From contig CM037877.1 in NCBI GenBank assembly GCA_021292165.1, positions 81,499,691 through 81,563,690 on the forward strand: a stretch of 64,000 nucleotides of DNA, read 5' to 3'. The notes below the pieces were generated by a model. It worked only from the letters and a program-made list of their open reading frames with translations. It made no database searches and was not told the origin of the DNA. A program made the position numbers and the translations under genes. The number at the start of each line of letters is the position of its first letter. The stretch's first letter is position 1. Shown piece by piece: positions 47,738 through 58,135 of this stretch. This DNA comes from Shinisaurus crocodilurus (lineage: Eukaryota; Chordata; Lepidosauria; Squamata; Shinisauridae).

Positions 47738-48319
47738 ATGAATAGTCTGAGCCAAGAGCAGGTGGAGCTAGTGAGCAGCCCAGAAACCCCAACCCAGACC
47801 TCCACAATGGAGTGGGTGGTGCGGCCGAAGACGGCAAGGCAGGAAGGGGGGGAAGCCCCCTCACCGTTGTTAGGAGGGCAGGAACCCAAGCAGTGGGGTA
47901 GCCCCAGCCTTACCAGTAGCGGCCGGAGAAGCGAGATAAGGGACCCAGAGGCGGAAGAAGACCTCGGCAGAAGGGTTACTGGCGGAGCCATGGGGGGAGG
48001 AGGGTTGGATGCCCTCTTTCCCCAACTCAATTGGCAACAAGCCAGGGAGTTGATGCAGCATCAACAAGAAATGTGCCAGCAGCAACAAGTAACGTTACAG
48101 ATGCAGCTGGAGTTGGCCAGGCTGACCATGGGCACCGGACAAGGGGGAACCCCTGCACCCCAGGGTGGGGGCACCACAACCCCCAAATGGGACAGGAAGC
48201 AATTCCCCACCTACCAGTCGGGACAGGATGTGCTGATCTTTTTCACCCTGTTCGAGGCTGCCTGCCTAGAGCAGAGGGTGCCGGACAACTTAAGGATGTC
48301 TGCCCTGGGAACTGGCTGA
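47738..48319 (+). pseudogene. Gmr1-like gag, N-terminal part
   Basis: The first ATG after the leader opens 193 codons: an acidic/Pro-rich start, then a Gln-rich helix-forming segment (ARELMQHQQEMCQQQQVTLQ near residues 107-126), then a Gly/Pro linker and KQFPTYQSGQDVLIFFTLFE, the beginning of the gag core. The frame ends at a TGA because of a one-base shift near 48306, after which the next frame continues the core. Gag would assemble the cytoplasmic particle. Confidence 0.85.
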
Positions 48320-49586
48320 TCTCCTGGGTATCCACACCCAAACTGCTCCCTTGGACTATGGGGCGTTCAAAGAAGCGGTGAGAGAGAGGTTTGCCCTCAC
48401 CGCTGAGCATTGTCGCCGTAAATTTCGTTACGGGCAGCCTACCCCAGGGGACACGTATGCCTCCTGGATTGCGCACCTGGGGCAGGTGTGGGACGCATGG
48501 ATCGGGGCCACCGGGAAGATCACGTTGGCGGAGGTGCGGGAGCTCATGATTCAGGAGCAGTTTTGTGCCACCATCCCCGAGGACTTAGCTACGGCGGTGA
48601 GGGATCGGGACCCCCCGAACTGTAGGGAAATGGGCAAGTTGGCCGACCAAATGGGACTGTATCGGCAGCCCAAAGGACCCAAGGGGGGTAACCCCAGTCA
48701 TGGCGGGGCTAAGGGAAGTGTGGAGAAGGGCAACCCCAAACCTCGGGAGGGAGCCCTAGGCAAGCCCAAAGAAAACCCTGGCACCAGTGGCTGTTTCTAT
48801 TGTAAAGAACCGGGGCACCTCAAGAGGAGCTGCCCCAAACTAATCGCAAAGAACCGCCACGCCAAGACATCGCCGGGCAAGGTGGGGAGGATGCTTTCTC
48901 CTGAGTCCCGCGAACCGGAGGAGCACGAGGAGGATCAGCAGTCCAGCTCGTCCCTCGAGGGAGACGGTAAAGATGCGGCGCGGTCCCTGAGGAGCGGAGG
49001 ACAGCATTCGCTGGGGGCCATCTCGCAGGCATCATTGATGCGCATTGCCTCACCGGAGCAGCTGCGGTGGAGCCAGGACAAATTCTGTGAGTCCATCTCT
49101 GTAAACAATGTTTCCCAAGTGGGGTATAGGGACACTGGGGCGGACATAACTGCTTTACCTCGGAGTAAGGTAAAGAAGAGACAGTTGCTAAAGGGGCGCA
49201 CCTGTGCCATAAAGCCCTATAACTCTCCCAACATAGCCGTTCCCCTCGCCCGGGTCTGGGTCAAGTACAGGGGGTGGGAAGGGGAGATGGACGTTATAGT
49301 GCATGGACAACAAGAATGGGGAATCATCATTGGGAACGACGTTGCGTTCCGGGCTGCCCAGGTCAAGGTGGGGGTGGTGACCCGGCGTCGGGCCAAACAA
49401 GCCCCTGCCCCGCAGCCTCCCAGGTCCCCGGGCCCGCCTCCCGGTCGCGGTAAAGCGACCCCAGCAGAGGCAGCCAGCCGTCCCCCACCGCTCCCCGCGG
49501 CTGTGAGGAGGGAAGAAGACCCCGGGGGGTTCGCGCCAATGGCCCGTGCTTTTGGGACTCAGAAGGCGTTTCAAGAAGAGCAGTAA
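48303..49586 (+). pseudogene. Gmr1-like gag SCAN-like domain, zinc knuckle and protease
   Basis: After the shift the frame reads a helical segment whose end, RELMIQEQFCATIPEDLATA, closely resembles the LLxLEQFLxxLPxELQ core of the vertebrate SCAN domain. It is followed by a basic/Gly linker, a CX2CX4HX4C knuckle (CFYCKEPGHLKRSC, from 48792) and an acidic region. A retropepsin follows with YRDTGADITALP (Asp at 49131) and IIIGNDV near 49325. A Pro-rich tail leads to the TAA at 49584-49586, beyond which the same frame stays open into integrase. The stop may be a mutation or a gag-pol boundary. SCAN origin from Gmr1-like gag is published knowledge (Emerson and Thomas). Confidence 0.88.
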
Positions 49587-50206
49587 AGCGACCCATCCCT
49601 CCAGGGATGTCGGGATCGGGCCAGTCAAGGGCCCGGGGTAGGGGACCAGTCAGAACACTTTTTGTGGGAGGCAGGAGCCCTCTACAGAGAATTCTGCCCA
49701 AGGACTGAACCGGGTCCCCAACCAAAGAAAAGACAATTAGTTGTGCCTGCGAGGTACCGCCAGGCTGTGCTACAGCTGGCCCACGATGTGGCGTGGGGAG
49801 GGCACTTGGGGCAGAAACGGACCTTGGTTAGGGTGACAGAGGGGTTTTACTGGCCCATGGTGGCAAATGAGGTACAAGAGTATTGCCGGTCCTGCGATGT
49901 CTGCCAGCGGGTGGGACATAACCGGGACCATCCGAAAGCCCCCCTGCAACCCCTACCCATTGTGGGCATCCCCTTTGAAAGAATAGGGATGGATATCGTG
50001 GGACCCTTGAATCCCCCCACCAAGACGGGGAAGAAGTTTATATTGACTGTGGTTGACTTTGCCACCTGTTATGCAGAGGCTTTTGCTTTAGCCTCCATCT
50101 CCGCCACCAGCCTGGCTAAGACTCTCCTCTCTCTTTTCGCCCGCCTAGGAATGCCCCACACGGTGGTTTCGGACTGCGGCACGGGCTTCGTGTCCAAACT
50201 GTTTTA
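49587..50206 (+). pseudogene. Gmr1-like integrase, N-terminal part
   Basis: In the same frame as the preceding gene after its stop codon: an H2C2 zinc domain (LAHDVAWGGHLGQ and YCRSCDVCQRV), then the catalytic core with GMDIVGPL (first Asp near 49990) and VVSDCGTGF (second Asp near 50170). The frame ends in TAA at 50205-50207 within TTTTAAAAATG because of a one-base difference; the next frame carries on the core. The enzyme inserts the cDNA into host DNA. Confidence 0.9.
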
Positions 50207-50209
50207 AAA

Positions 50210-52324
50210 ATGTGGGAACTGGGGGGTGTGGAGCACCTGACTTCGGTGCCATACCACCACGAGACCAATGGGTTGGTGGAGCGTTTCAACCAGACTCTTG
50301 AAAAAATGATCCGGGCATATGCGGCGAAGCACCCTGGGACTTGGGATCAAGCCCTCCCCTACTTGTTGTTTGCCTACCCGGACTCCCCCCAAGAAAGCCT
50401 GGGATTCTCCCCCAACGAACTGATGTTTGGGAGGGAGCTCCGGGGACCTTTGGCTCTGTTGCGGGCGGAATGGGAGGGGGTTGCCGCAGAAGCCTCCATG
50501 CCTGTGCATACGTTCATGCAACACCTCCAGACTGTCCTCCGAGAGGTGAGGGAGACGGCGCAGCAGCATCTCGAAACAGCACAGCAGCGGCAGAGCGCGT
50601 GGTACAACCGGACGGCTGTGCCACGGACTTTTGAAGTGGGGGACCAGGTGTTGGTACTGCGCCCCCAAAAGACGGACAAATTGTGCTTGAAGTGGGAGGG
50701 CCCAGGGACCGTCATTGGAAGGTCGGGGGAGGTGAATTATCAAGTGGCTTTCCCGGGGCAGCCGGGGAGGCAGAAGGTTTTCCATGTAAATATGTTGAAA
50801 CTGTATGTAGAACGCGTAACGAAGGTGGGGGGAGTGCAAGAGTGTGTGGAACCGGGAGACCCTGACGGGGGGTTGTTGGCCGAGTGGGGGGAAGGGGGAG
50901 GAATGGAGGAGATCAAACTGTCCCCCTCTCTGTCCGAACAGCAGCGGCAACAGATCACCCAGGTCTTGGAAGATTTTCAGCCCATGTTCTCGGACCGTCC
51001 GGGGTGCACCACACTCACACAACACACCATCGACACAGGGGATAGCCCCCCCATCCAATCCCTACCCTACAGGGCGGTGGGGCCCCATGCCCAAGTCGTG
51101 GCCGAGGAAGTTCAAGCCATGCTGGACTTGGGAGTCATTGTGCCCAGTTCGAGCCCCTGGTCCTCCCCAATCATGTTAGTAGCCAAGAAGGATGGGGGTG
51201 TCCGGTTCTGCGTAGACTACCGGAAAATAAACAAAGTGACCGTCCCTGACCCCTACCCCATCCCCAACATGGATGTGCTATTGGAGAGGCTTGGGGGGGC
51301 CAAGTACATCACCACCCTGGATCTGACAAAGGGTTATTGGCAGGTCCCCCTCGATTCGGATGCTGCCCTGAAGTCTGCTTTTGTGACCCACCTAGGGTTG
51401 TTCCAATTCACCACCCTCCCGTTTGGGGTCCGCAATGGTCCGGCTACCTTCCAGAGGTTGGTAAACGGAATGCTAAATGGGCTGGGGGAGTTCGCCTGCG
51501 CGTATCTAGACGACATCGCCATTTTCAGTTCCACCAGGGAGCAGCATTTGCAACATGTCCGTCAGGTGTTCCAGAGGATTCAGGATGCAGGGCTGACGGT
51601 GAAGGCAAAGAAATGCCAGGTTGGGAGGGGGGAGGTGGAGTATCTGGGACACAAGGTAGGGGGAGGTAGTGTCAAGCCCCTAGAAGCCAAGATAGAATCG
51701 GTGCGCACCTGGCCCCAACCCCAAACGAAAAAACAGGTCCAAGCTTTTTTAGGGCTGGCTGGCTACTATCGTAAGTTCGTGCCCCATTTTAGCCAGCTAG
51801 CCGCCCCCCTGACTGACTTGTGCAAGAAGCGGCAACCAGTTAAGGTCCAATGGTCAGCCGCTTGTCAGGCAGCGTTTGAAGGACTGAAAGCCTGCCTGAT
51901 GGCAGCCCCTGTGCTGCAAGCCCCAGACTTTGAAGCCCCTTTTGTTCTGCAGATGGATGCCTCGGAAGCGGGGATGGGAGCCGTCTTGCTGCAGGAACGG
52001 CCAGAGCAGGGGCTGTGCCCGGTCGCCTTTTTAAGTAAAAAACTTTTGCCTCAGGAGCGGAACTTGGCCACTGTCGAGAAAGAGTGCCTAGCAATAGTGT
52101 GGGCAGTGACCAAGCTTCGCCCCTATCTGTGGGGCCGCCGGTTCCGACTGCAGACCGACCATTCCCCCTTGTGCTGGCTAGATAGGGTGAAGGGGTCCAA
52201 CCAAAAGTTGTTGCGGTGGAGTTTAGCCCTGCAGGATTTTGATTTTTCGGTAGAGCACATCAAGGGTAAGGACAACATCGTGGCAGATGGGTTGTCCCGG
52301 GCTTTCTCAGTAGGAGACAGTTAG
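50210..52324 (+). CDS. Gmr1-like integrase C-terminus, reverse transcriptase and RNase H
   Basis: One open frame of 704 codons. Residues about 16-35 hold the third catalytic residue (HHETNGLVERFNQTLE). A GPY/F-like domain follows near 165-205 (LKWEGPGTVI, VFHVNMLKLYV). RT spans about 250-460, with VRFCVDYRKIN, TTLDLTKGYWQVPL and the YLDD active site near 51500. After a connection region comes RNase H from about 580 (LQMDASEAGMGAVLLQ), with KECLAIVWAV and LQTDHSPL, and a final ADGLSRAF. It stops 52 bases before the 3' LTR, so no second integrase lies downstream. The first Met is only the frame's start after the upstream shift, not a true initiator. Confidence 0.93.
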   Translation: MWELGGVEHLTSVPYHHETNGLVERFNQTLEKMIRAYAAKHPGTWDQALPYLLFAYPDSPQESLGFSPNELMFGRELRGPLALLRAEWEGVAAEASMPVHTFMQHLQTVLREVRETAQQHLETAQQRQSAWYNRTAVPRTFEVGDQVLVLRPQKTDKLCLKWEGPGTVIGRSGEVNYQVAFPGQPGRQKVFHVNMLKLYVERVTKVGGVQECVEPGDPDGGLLAEWGEGGGMEEIKLSPSLSEQQRQQITQVLEDFQPMFSDRPGCTTLTQHTIDTGDSPPIQSLPYRAVGPHAQVVAEEVQAMLDLGVIVPSSSPWSSPIMLVAKKDGGVRFCVDYRKINKVTVPDPYPIPNMDVLLERLGGAKYITTLDLTKGYWQVPLDSDAALKSAFVTHLGLFQFTTLPFGVRNGPATFQRLVNGMLNGLGEFACAYLDDIAIFSSTREQHLQHVRQVFQRIQDAGLTVKAKKCQVGRGEVEYLGHKVGGGSVKPLEAKIESVRTWPQPQTKKQVQAFLGLAGYYRKFVPHFSQLAAPLTDLCKKRQPVKVQWSAACQAAFEGLKACLMAAPVLQAPDFEAPFVLQMDASEAGMGAVLLQERPEQGLCPVAFLSKKLLPQERNLATVEKECLAIVWAVTKLRPYLWGRRFRLQTDHSPLCWLDRVKGSNQKLLRWSLALQDFDFSVEHIKGKDNIVADGLSRAFSVGDS

Positions 52325-52375
52325 ATAGGGATTGGGGTGGTGGACCCCAATGCCATCTTTCCCCAAATGGGAGGG

Positions 52376-53116
52376 TGTGGAGAAAGCCCAAAACTCAGTT
52401 ACACACACGCACACACATCTTTCCCCAAAGGAGGGGGCAGGGGGAGGAGGGATGAGGTCACCAGGGAGTAGCCAGACAAGTCATCAGCCCCAACAAAGGA
52501 GGACCTCGGCAGAGATCCACAAAAGTCCAGGAAGGACCATCAAGGACCATCAGCAAACAGGGCAGCCTCGAAGAGCTGCAAAAGTATTCCTACGTCACCT
52601 TCTTCCTCGGGCAGGAATAAGCCCACCTAAACGAAGGGGCAGGCATAAGCCCCCACCTGACCTAGGGGGCGGGGGAGAGCGGGAAATCCGGGGTAGAAAA
52701 CCCCTCTCCCGTTCCGGTTTGGGTTGTTGGGAACCACGGGGCCATATCCTCCTAAGCAGAAGCTGTCCAGGTGCACCGTTCTCCGCTAGGAAGCGCCGAT
52801 CGGGAGCTGGGCTGAAACTGACTAGAAGTAGTATCTTTGATGTGAGGATATTGACCAGATTCCATCTACTAGCCACTGAGCCCGCTCATTGGGTAAGACG
52901 CGGGTCAGCTAAGGTTGTGTTGACTGTAAACGTGTTCTTAGAAGGCTGATAGTTCCGATCTGATTATTGTATAAACAAATAAAAAGCCTTATTTGGGCAT
53001 ACAAAGGGTTGTGGTTTTTCCTATTGTACTGAAAGCCGATACGAGCTGTATTGCTCTGCCGGTTAACCCTAGAGTTGCCGAACTCACGCAAAGGATCCGG
53101 TTGCTGATCCTTCACA
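52376..53116 (+). repeat. 3' LTR of the Gmr1-like element
   Basis: 741 bp, differing from the 5' LTR by about four substitutions (for example CTCAGGC versus CTCGGGC). The AATTC duplication follows at 53117. Confidence 0.95.
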
Positions 53117-53343
53117 AATTCACTTCAAGTTTTTTAAAAAAATGGATTTACCCCATTTGTACCACCCAAGCTTTTCAGTGAACTGAAACAGAGTTACCTG
53201 TAGATTTATGCTACAGCTTGTGCATGTGCAAATAGCTAATTAGAGTTTTTTCCCCACACTTTTCTCTATAAACCCTCTAGACAAGAGTGGGGAGTGGTTG
53301 GTGAGGCTGTCTTTCGTGGATTCTGACCTGGGACACCTGGCTT

Positions 53344-53790
53344 CTAGGGATGTACGAATCCCCCTTGCCTCGTCTCATTGGGCGCTTGGGGACCGCTCCC
53401 ACCACACAATCTGCCCCGCTGCAGCCGCTGCGGTGCTCGGCAGACTTCCTGGACCCATTGCATCACTTCCAGGGTCCCCGTCGCATCACTTCCGGGTCCC
53501 TGGTGCTGCGTTTTTTCTGTAAAAACCAAGGTAAACTACCTTAAAACGGCCGTGAATAGCAAATTGTGGCTGTTTTAAGGTGGGTTACCTTGGTTTTTAT
53601 GGAAAAAACGCAGCACCAGGGACCCGGAAGTGATGCGACGGGGACCCTGGAAGTACCTTTCCCCGGCTGCTGTAACGAGGGGATGTGCCAAGCTGGGGCA
53701 AGGTAAGGTCCACGGGGCTTGGGGGGGCGAGCAGGGCGAGTTCACCCTGCTTCCACCCCCCCAATCGAGTTCCGTGCACATCCATCCCTA
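53344..53790. mobile_element. Palindromic hAT-type element
   Basis: Starts CTAGGGATGTACG and ends CATCCCTA; flanks CCTGGCTT (53336-53343) and CCTGGCTC (53791-53798) match at 7 of 8. Positions 53469-53650 form a near-perfect hairpin with arms of about 80 bases (CCAGGGTCCCCGTCGCATC at the outside). No coding potential. Confidence 0.75.
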
Positions 53791-53798
53791 CCTGGCTC

Positions 53799-54575
53799 AC
53801 AGTGCGGAATGCTTGCGCAGCAACATAGAGTATGTCGAGAGACGCGTGCATCCGTAACTCTTGAAGGTGCAGTGGCCCAAGTGATTGGGAGGGGAGCAGT
53901 CCATCTGCAATATGGGATTCCATGTTATCCAGCACAACAGCACATAAGATATTATCCAGCACACAAACACACTTGCATAGTGCTATTACAATTTATTTTT
54001 CCTACAATAATTATGTTTCTCTAGCAATGAAAGCAGTATAGGATGCAGCATATTTCCTTTCTGTACTTTGCCAATAAAGTCTGCTTTGGGGAAATAAAAG
54101 GTGCTTCTCATTGCAGTGAAGGGAAAGGCGTTTTTCTCTGCTGCAGCTGAGGTGATGGCAGGTGGGTGTGGGTGGGTTGTCCAGGTGCTTCGGTGAGGGC
54201 AACAGGAAAGGTCTCCATACTGCACTGCTGGAGAAAGGACGAGGGGAGATCTTGAGGAGGGAAGGGTTGTGAATGAAACTCCTTGGACATGTGTACCTGG
54301 ATGCCAGGGCAGCAGGGTGGTGCTGGGAGGGCCCCTCTTTTTGGCGGGGGGGGGAGGAATGGGGGTTGAGAAGTGGAGGAAGTGCCATGCGATGCCAGGG
54401 CAGGTAAGGGGGGAAGGGGGTGGGGGAAGGCGGTGAGAGCAACCTTCACCTGTCTCCTATCAAAGATGGGCAGTAGGGAGGAAGGATAAAGGGGGGCCTT
54501 GGTGCTGGGCGCCACGAGGAACGGTTGGGAGGGCGATGATTGGAGCCTGCCACTTGTGCGTGCGGTGCCAGGGTC
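53799..54575. other. No gene recognised
   Basis: Includes a G/A-rich strand from about 54120 to 54570. The minus-strand Pro-rich frames (54011, 54108) reflect this bias. Confidence 0.5.
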
Positions 54576-54580
54576 TTGGG

Positions 54581-55234
54581 TGTTGTGATATGTATCACTT
54601 CACCAGCTGCAGCACACTGTTTACACATGGAAGGGACAGAATGGCTGTAAACAGGTTTGTTATGTCTTTCTGGATTCCCGTGTTTTTCGCATGGGAAGCT
54701 TGACCGTGAGAGCAATATGAGCTAGTCACATGGTTTGTATGTTCTGATGACGTGCTAACTTGTTTTCTGTCTGAAGCCAACTTCGAGAGAAGCAGGACTG
54801 TTTTCTCTCTTCTTCTTTGTTTCTTCTTGCTGGACTTTGTTACTGCAAAAATGTAACGTCTTTGCTGAGGTGGAGTAAAGCGCAACTTACTCCACTGGAT
54901 GTAATGCTTGCTATGCATTTATACTCTGCACATGGACTGTAACTAGGAAATGTATACTCTGTAGAACTTTACTTGCTAAGTGAATAAACAGGTAGAATTA
55001 GACCTGTGGTGTTCCAGAGTGTTTCCTGACTCCATGGATTAATCTGCAATGGGGAAGCTGGAAGCAGTCTGACAACAAGGCTGACTGGGCTGGAGAAACT
55101 GGCACAACACGCTGCACGGGGGGAGGTGAGATCTGGAAGATCTGTGTGTGGAATTTCAGGCTTCTGCTAGCACACAGAGACAGGATTATAAATCTCCCAA
55201 CTTGCACACACTCTGCTCAAAGATAACACCAACA
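54581..55234 (+). mobile_element. Solo LTR of copia family A
   Basis: 654 bp starting TGTTGTGATATG and ending ACACCAACA, nearly the same as the 3' LTR at 7989-8655 apart from small deletions near 55114 and 55210. Flanked by the 5-base duplication TTGGG (54576-54580 and 55235-55239). AATAAA near 54981. It is the product of LTR-LTR recombination. Confidence 0.93.
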
Positions 55235-55239
55235 TTGGG

Positions 55240-56396
55240 AGGGAGGGACAGTTGTTAGTGAACATCACCTGCATCTTGGGACAGGTGTGGGGAAGGGAGG
55301 GAGGGGAAATGAGGCTTCTCACTGGATGGGAGATAGCATGCACCAGCTGCGCATTTCATCGGGGGGGGGGGATAGCACTTGGCTGCACAAGTAAGGGGGG
55401 ATGGATGGATTGGGAAACAGCTAAACTGGATGGTGCACGGTGCGGGGAGTGGAGTAGATGGCGAGGGCAGTCAAGCCATGGCTCACACTAGAAGTGCTAG
55501 TTGGGGGTGTGTGAAGGGGGGATGGAGGGAAGATGCTTTTCCACATCGACCAAGAAAGCAGGGAGAAAGCTGCTCATGCCACAGGCGGGGATGTGCTGGG
55601 GCAGGGTGACAGGCAGCGATCGCTGTTTCTGCTGGCTTTCCAAGGTAGATGGTCTAGGAGGTGGAAAGGAGAGGGGCTGGGTGACAGGTACAAAGTTTTA
55701 TCCTGCTGGATTTACAACAGTTGCCTAGGAGGTGGAAAGGAGAGGGTTACAGTTTGCTTTGGGAGGAGGGAGAGGGAAGGCCTGCCCCGTGTGCTCAGAG
55801 GACGAATTGGGATGAAGCAGCTGACATAGCAAGGAAGCGATGGATCCTGGGATATGGACTGGCTCGCAAAGGCTACTGGGATACGTGACGTGAGCAGGAG
55901 GGAGCTCAGGCTCTGAGCAAAACCATGCTAGTGATTAGCAGAACACTAGCAATGAAAGGGGGTGATTGTCTGTTGCACCCATCATTGTAAATTGTGGTAA
56001 AATGTGGTAACGTACCACGATGGCTTGCCATGTCATGCAAACCCGCCCATAACCTCAATTTACTGGGTCCTCTTGAATCATTTGTGCAAACAAATGATTT
56101 AAACAGCAGAATTCTATTGCAAAAAGCTTCTTGTGCAGAAAATATTGACTTACCTCTGCAATTGACAAGAATTAAATCAGTGCCAAACTGTCCATGTTCA
56201 ATGGAGTTTGTTTTTTAAATTGTAACATTTTACATCATGCTGCTGGGGAACTGCAAATCAGGGGTTCGGACTTATGGGGGCAATTTCTAGTCAGGAATTG
56301 GGACCATGATCTCTGTTAATAACATTTGAAATATCTATAAATATTAGGTGCATTTTTCAGAACCCTCATCATTTAGATCAATAAGTACTTTTGAAT
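55240..56396. other. No gene recognised
   Basis: G-rich 55240-55800 (repeated GGAGGTGGAAAGGAGAGGG near 55657 and 55727), then AT-rich. Frames carry no recognisable domain. Confidence 0.5.
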
Positions 56397-57299
56397 TACC
56401 GTATTTTTCGCTCCATAAGACGCCCCAGACCATAAGACGCACTTAGTTTTTGGAGGAACAAAACAAGGAAAAAAATATAAGATGCACTTAAGTAGGTTTT
56501 GGAGGAAGAAAACAAGAAAAAAAAATATATTCGGTGGTATTTTTCTGCAAGAAAATACTACAGTCAATGAAGGAACTATCAGTAATGTGTCCTTCATTGT
56601 TATGAGATTGTTATTGTTACCACCTCAATTATGGAAGAGATATAAAAGAATAAAGGTGCCTGAATGCATTTGCCAGCTTTACACTGAGCACTGGTGTAGT
56701 GGCTAAGCAATTTCTTTAATTTAGTACCGTATTTGTTTACAAAATGTTTATAATGTTACTACCTCACAGGGTGGTTGTGAGGATACAATGGAGAGGAGGA
56801 TTAGGATTACCAGTACCAGCCTCCTTGAGTTCCTTGCAGGAAAAAAGGCGGGATATACAAAATGGTACAACTCACAATTCCCCTCCCAATGATGGATAGG
56901 ATATTCTTAATTCCAGGATCATTTTAAAGCACTGTAGGGTAATAATACCTACATAGGTTTTATGAAGAAATCCGACTCCCCCACGCTTAGCGTGCTGCCC
57001 GCTGCCACAAGATTTCAGCGTTGGCGGCGGCAGCATTGTCCGCTGGCTGGCCCCCCTCCGTCCCTCGGCCGTGGCGCCTCCAATGAGAGCGCGGCTGGCC
57101 AGGCGTGGTGTTGCTGCTGGTGGGAATCAAGCAGCCGGGAATCAGCTAGTAAGCGGAGGAATCAGCTGGGAGGCGGGGGCTTGTGCTGCTCTACCCAGGA
57201 GGCCTCCACTCTTTTGCCGACGGGCGGGGCAGGGGCGGTGGGCACCGGAAGTCGCCGCAGCAAAGCTGGCCCTGCGCCCGCCCGCTCGCGTCCCTGCTG

Positions 57300-58135
57300 C
57301 TGGGTGGGGGGGGCGCCGCAGCAAAGTTTTTTGGGGAGCGGGCGGCCTTGTCCCGCTCCGTGCAGCTCGCGTCCCTGCTGCCATGGGGGGGAGGGCGCCG
57401 CTGCCGCCGCCGCAGAAATGTTTTTGGGGGAGCGGGCGGCCTTGTCCCGCTCCGCGCAGCTCGCGTCCCTGCTGCCAAGGGGGGGGGGCGCCACTGCCGC
57501 CGCCACAGAAAAGTTTTTGGGGGAGCGGGCGGCCTTGTCCCGCTCCGCGCAGCTCGCATCCCTGCTGCCATGGGGGGGGGCCGCCGCCGCCGCTGCCGCA
57601 GAAATGTTTTTGGGGGAGCGGGCGGCCTTGTCCCGCTCCGCGCAGCTCGCGTCCCTGCTGCCAAGGGGGGGGGCGCCACTGCCGCCGCCACAGAAAAGTT
57701 TTTGGGGGAGCGGGCGGCCTTGTCCCGCTCCGCGCAGCTCGCGTCCCTGCTGCCATGGGGGGGGCGCCGCTGCCGCCGCCGCAGAAATGTTTTTGGGGGA
57801 GCGGGCGGCCTTGTCCCGCTCCGCGCAGCTCGCGTCCCTGCTGCCAAGGGGGGGGCGCCACTGCCGCCGCCCCAGAAAAGTTTTTGGGGGAGCGGGCGGC
57901 CTTGTCCCGCTCCGCGCAGCTCGCGTCCCTGCTGCCATGGGGGGGGGCGCCGCTGCTGCCGCCGCATAAATGTTTTTGGGGGAGCGGGCGGCCTTGTCCC
58001 GCTCCGCGCAGCTCGCGTCCCTGCTCCCAAGGGGGGGGCGCCGCTGCCGCAACCGCAGAAATGTTTTTGGGGGAGCGGGCGGCCTTGTCCCGCTCCGCGC
58101 AGCTCGCGTCCCTGCTGCCAAGGGGGGGGCGCCAC
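57300..58135. repeat. GC-rich satellite, 91-93-bp units (left part)
   Basis: Nine units, each with TTTTTGGGGGAGCGGGCGGC, then CTTGTCCCGCTCCGCGCAGC and TCGCGTCCCTGCTGCCA followed by a G-run. Unit starts fall at about 57327, 57421, 57514, 57607, 57699, 57790, 57881, 57973 and 58064. Two variants (CCATGGGG... CAGAAATG and CCAAGGGG... CAGAAAAG) mostly alternate, giving a dimer of about 184 bp. All six frames are largely open, so the Ala/Arg/Pro-rich frames are not genes. Confidence 0.93.

Larger units (their letters stand above)
46893..53116 (+). mobile_element. Full-length Gmr1-like Ty3/gypsy retrotransposon
   Basis: Two 741-bp LTRs differ at about four positions by eye and are flanked by the 5-base duplication AATTC (46888-46892 and 53117-53121). 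Between them: a primer-binding-site candidate TGGTGGCAGGCGACGGGAC from 47634, gag with a SCAN-like segment, a protease, integrase, RT, RNase H, and a polypurine AAATGGGAGGG before 52376. Integrase lies upstream of RT, the reverse of ordinary Ty3/gypsy and the hallmark of the Gmr1 lineage. Lesions: a one-base shift in gag near 48306, a TAA at 49584-49586 and a one-base shift near 50205. Confidence 0.95.

Noticed and set aside
50204..51058. A 284-codon minus-strand frame
   Set aside because: Shadow of the pol gene on the other strand.
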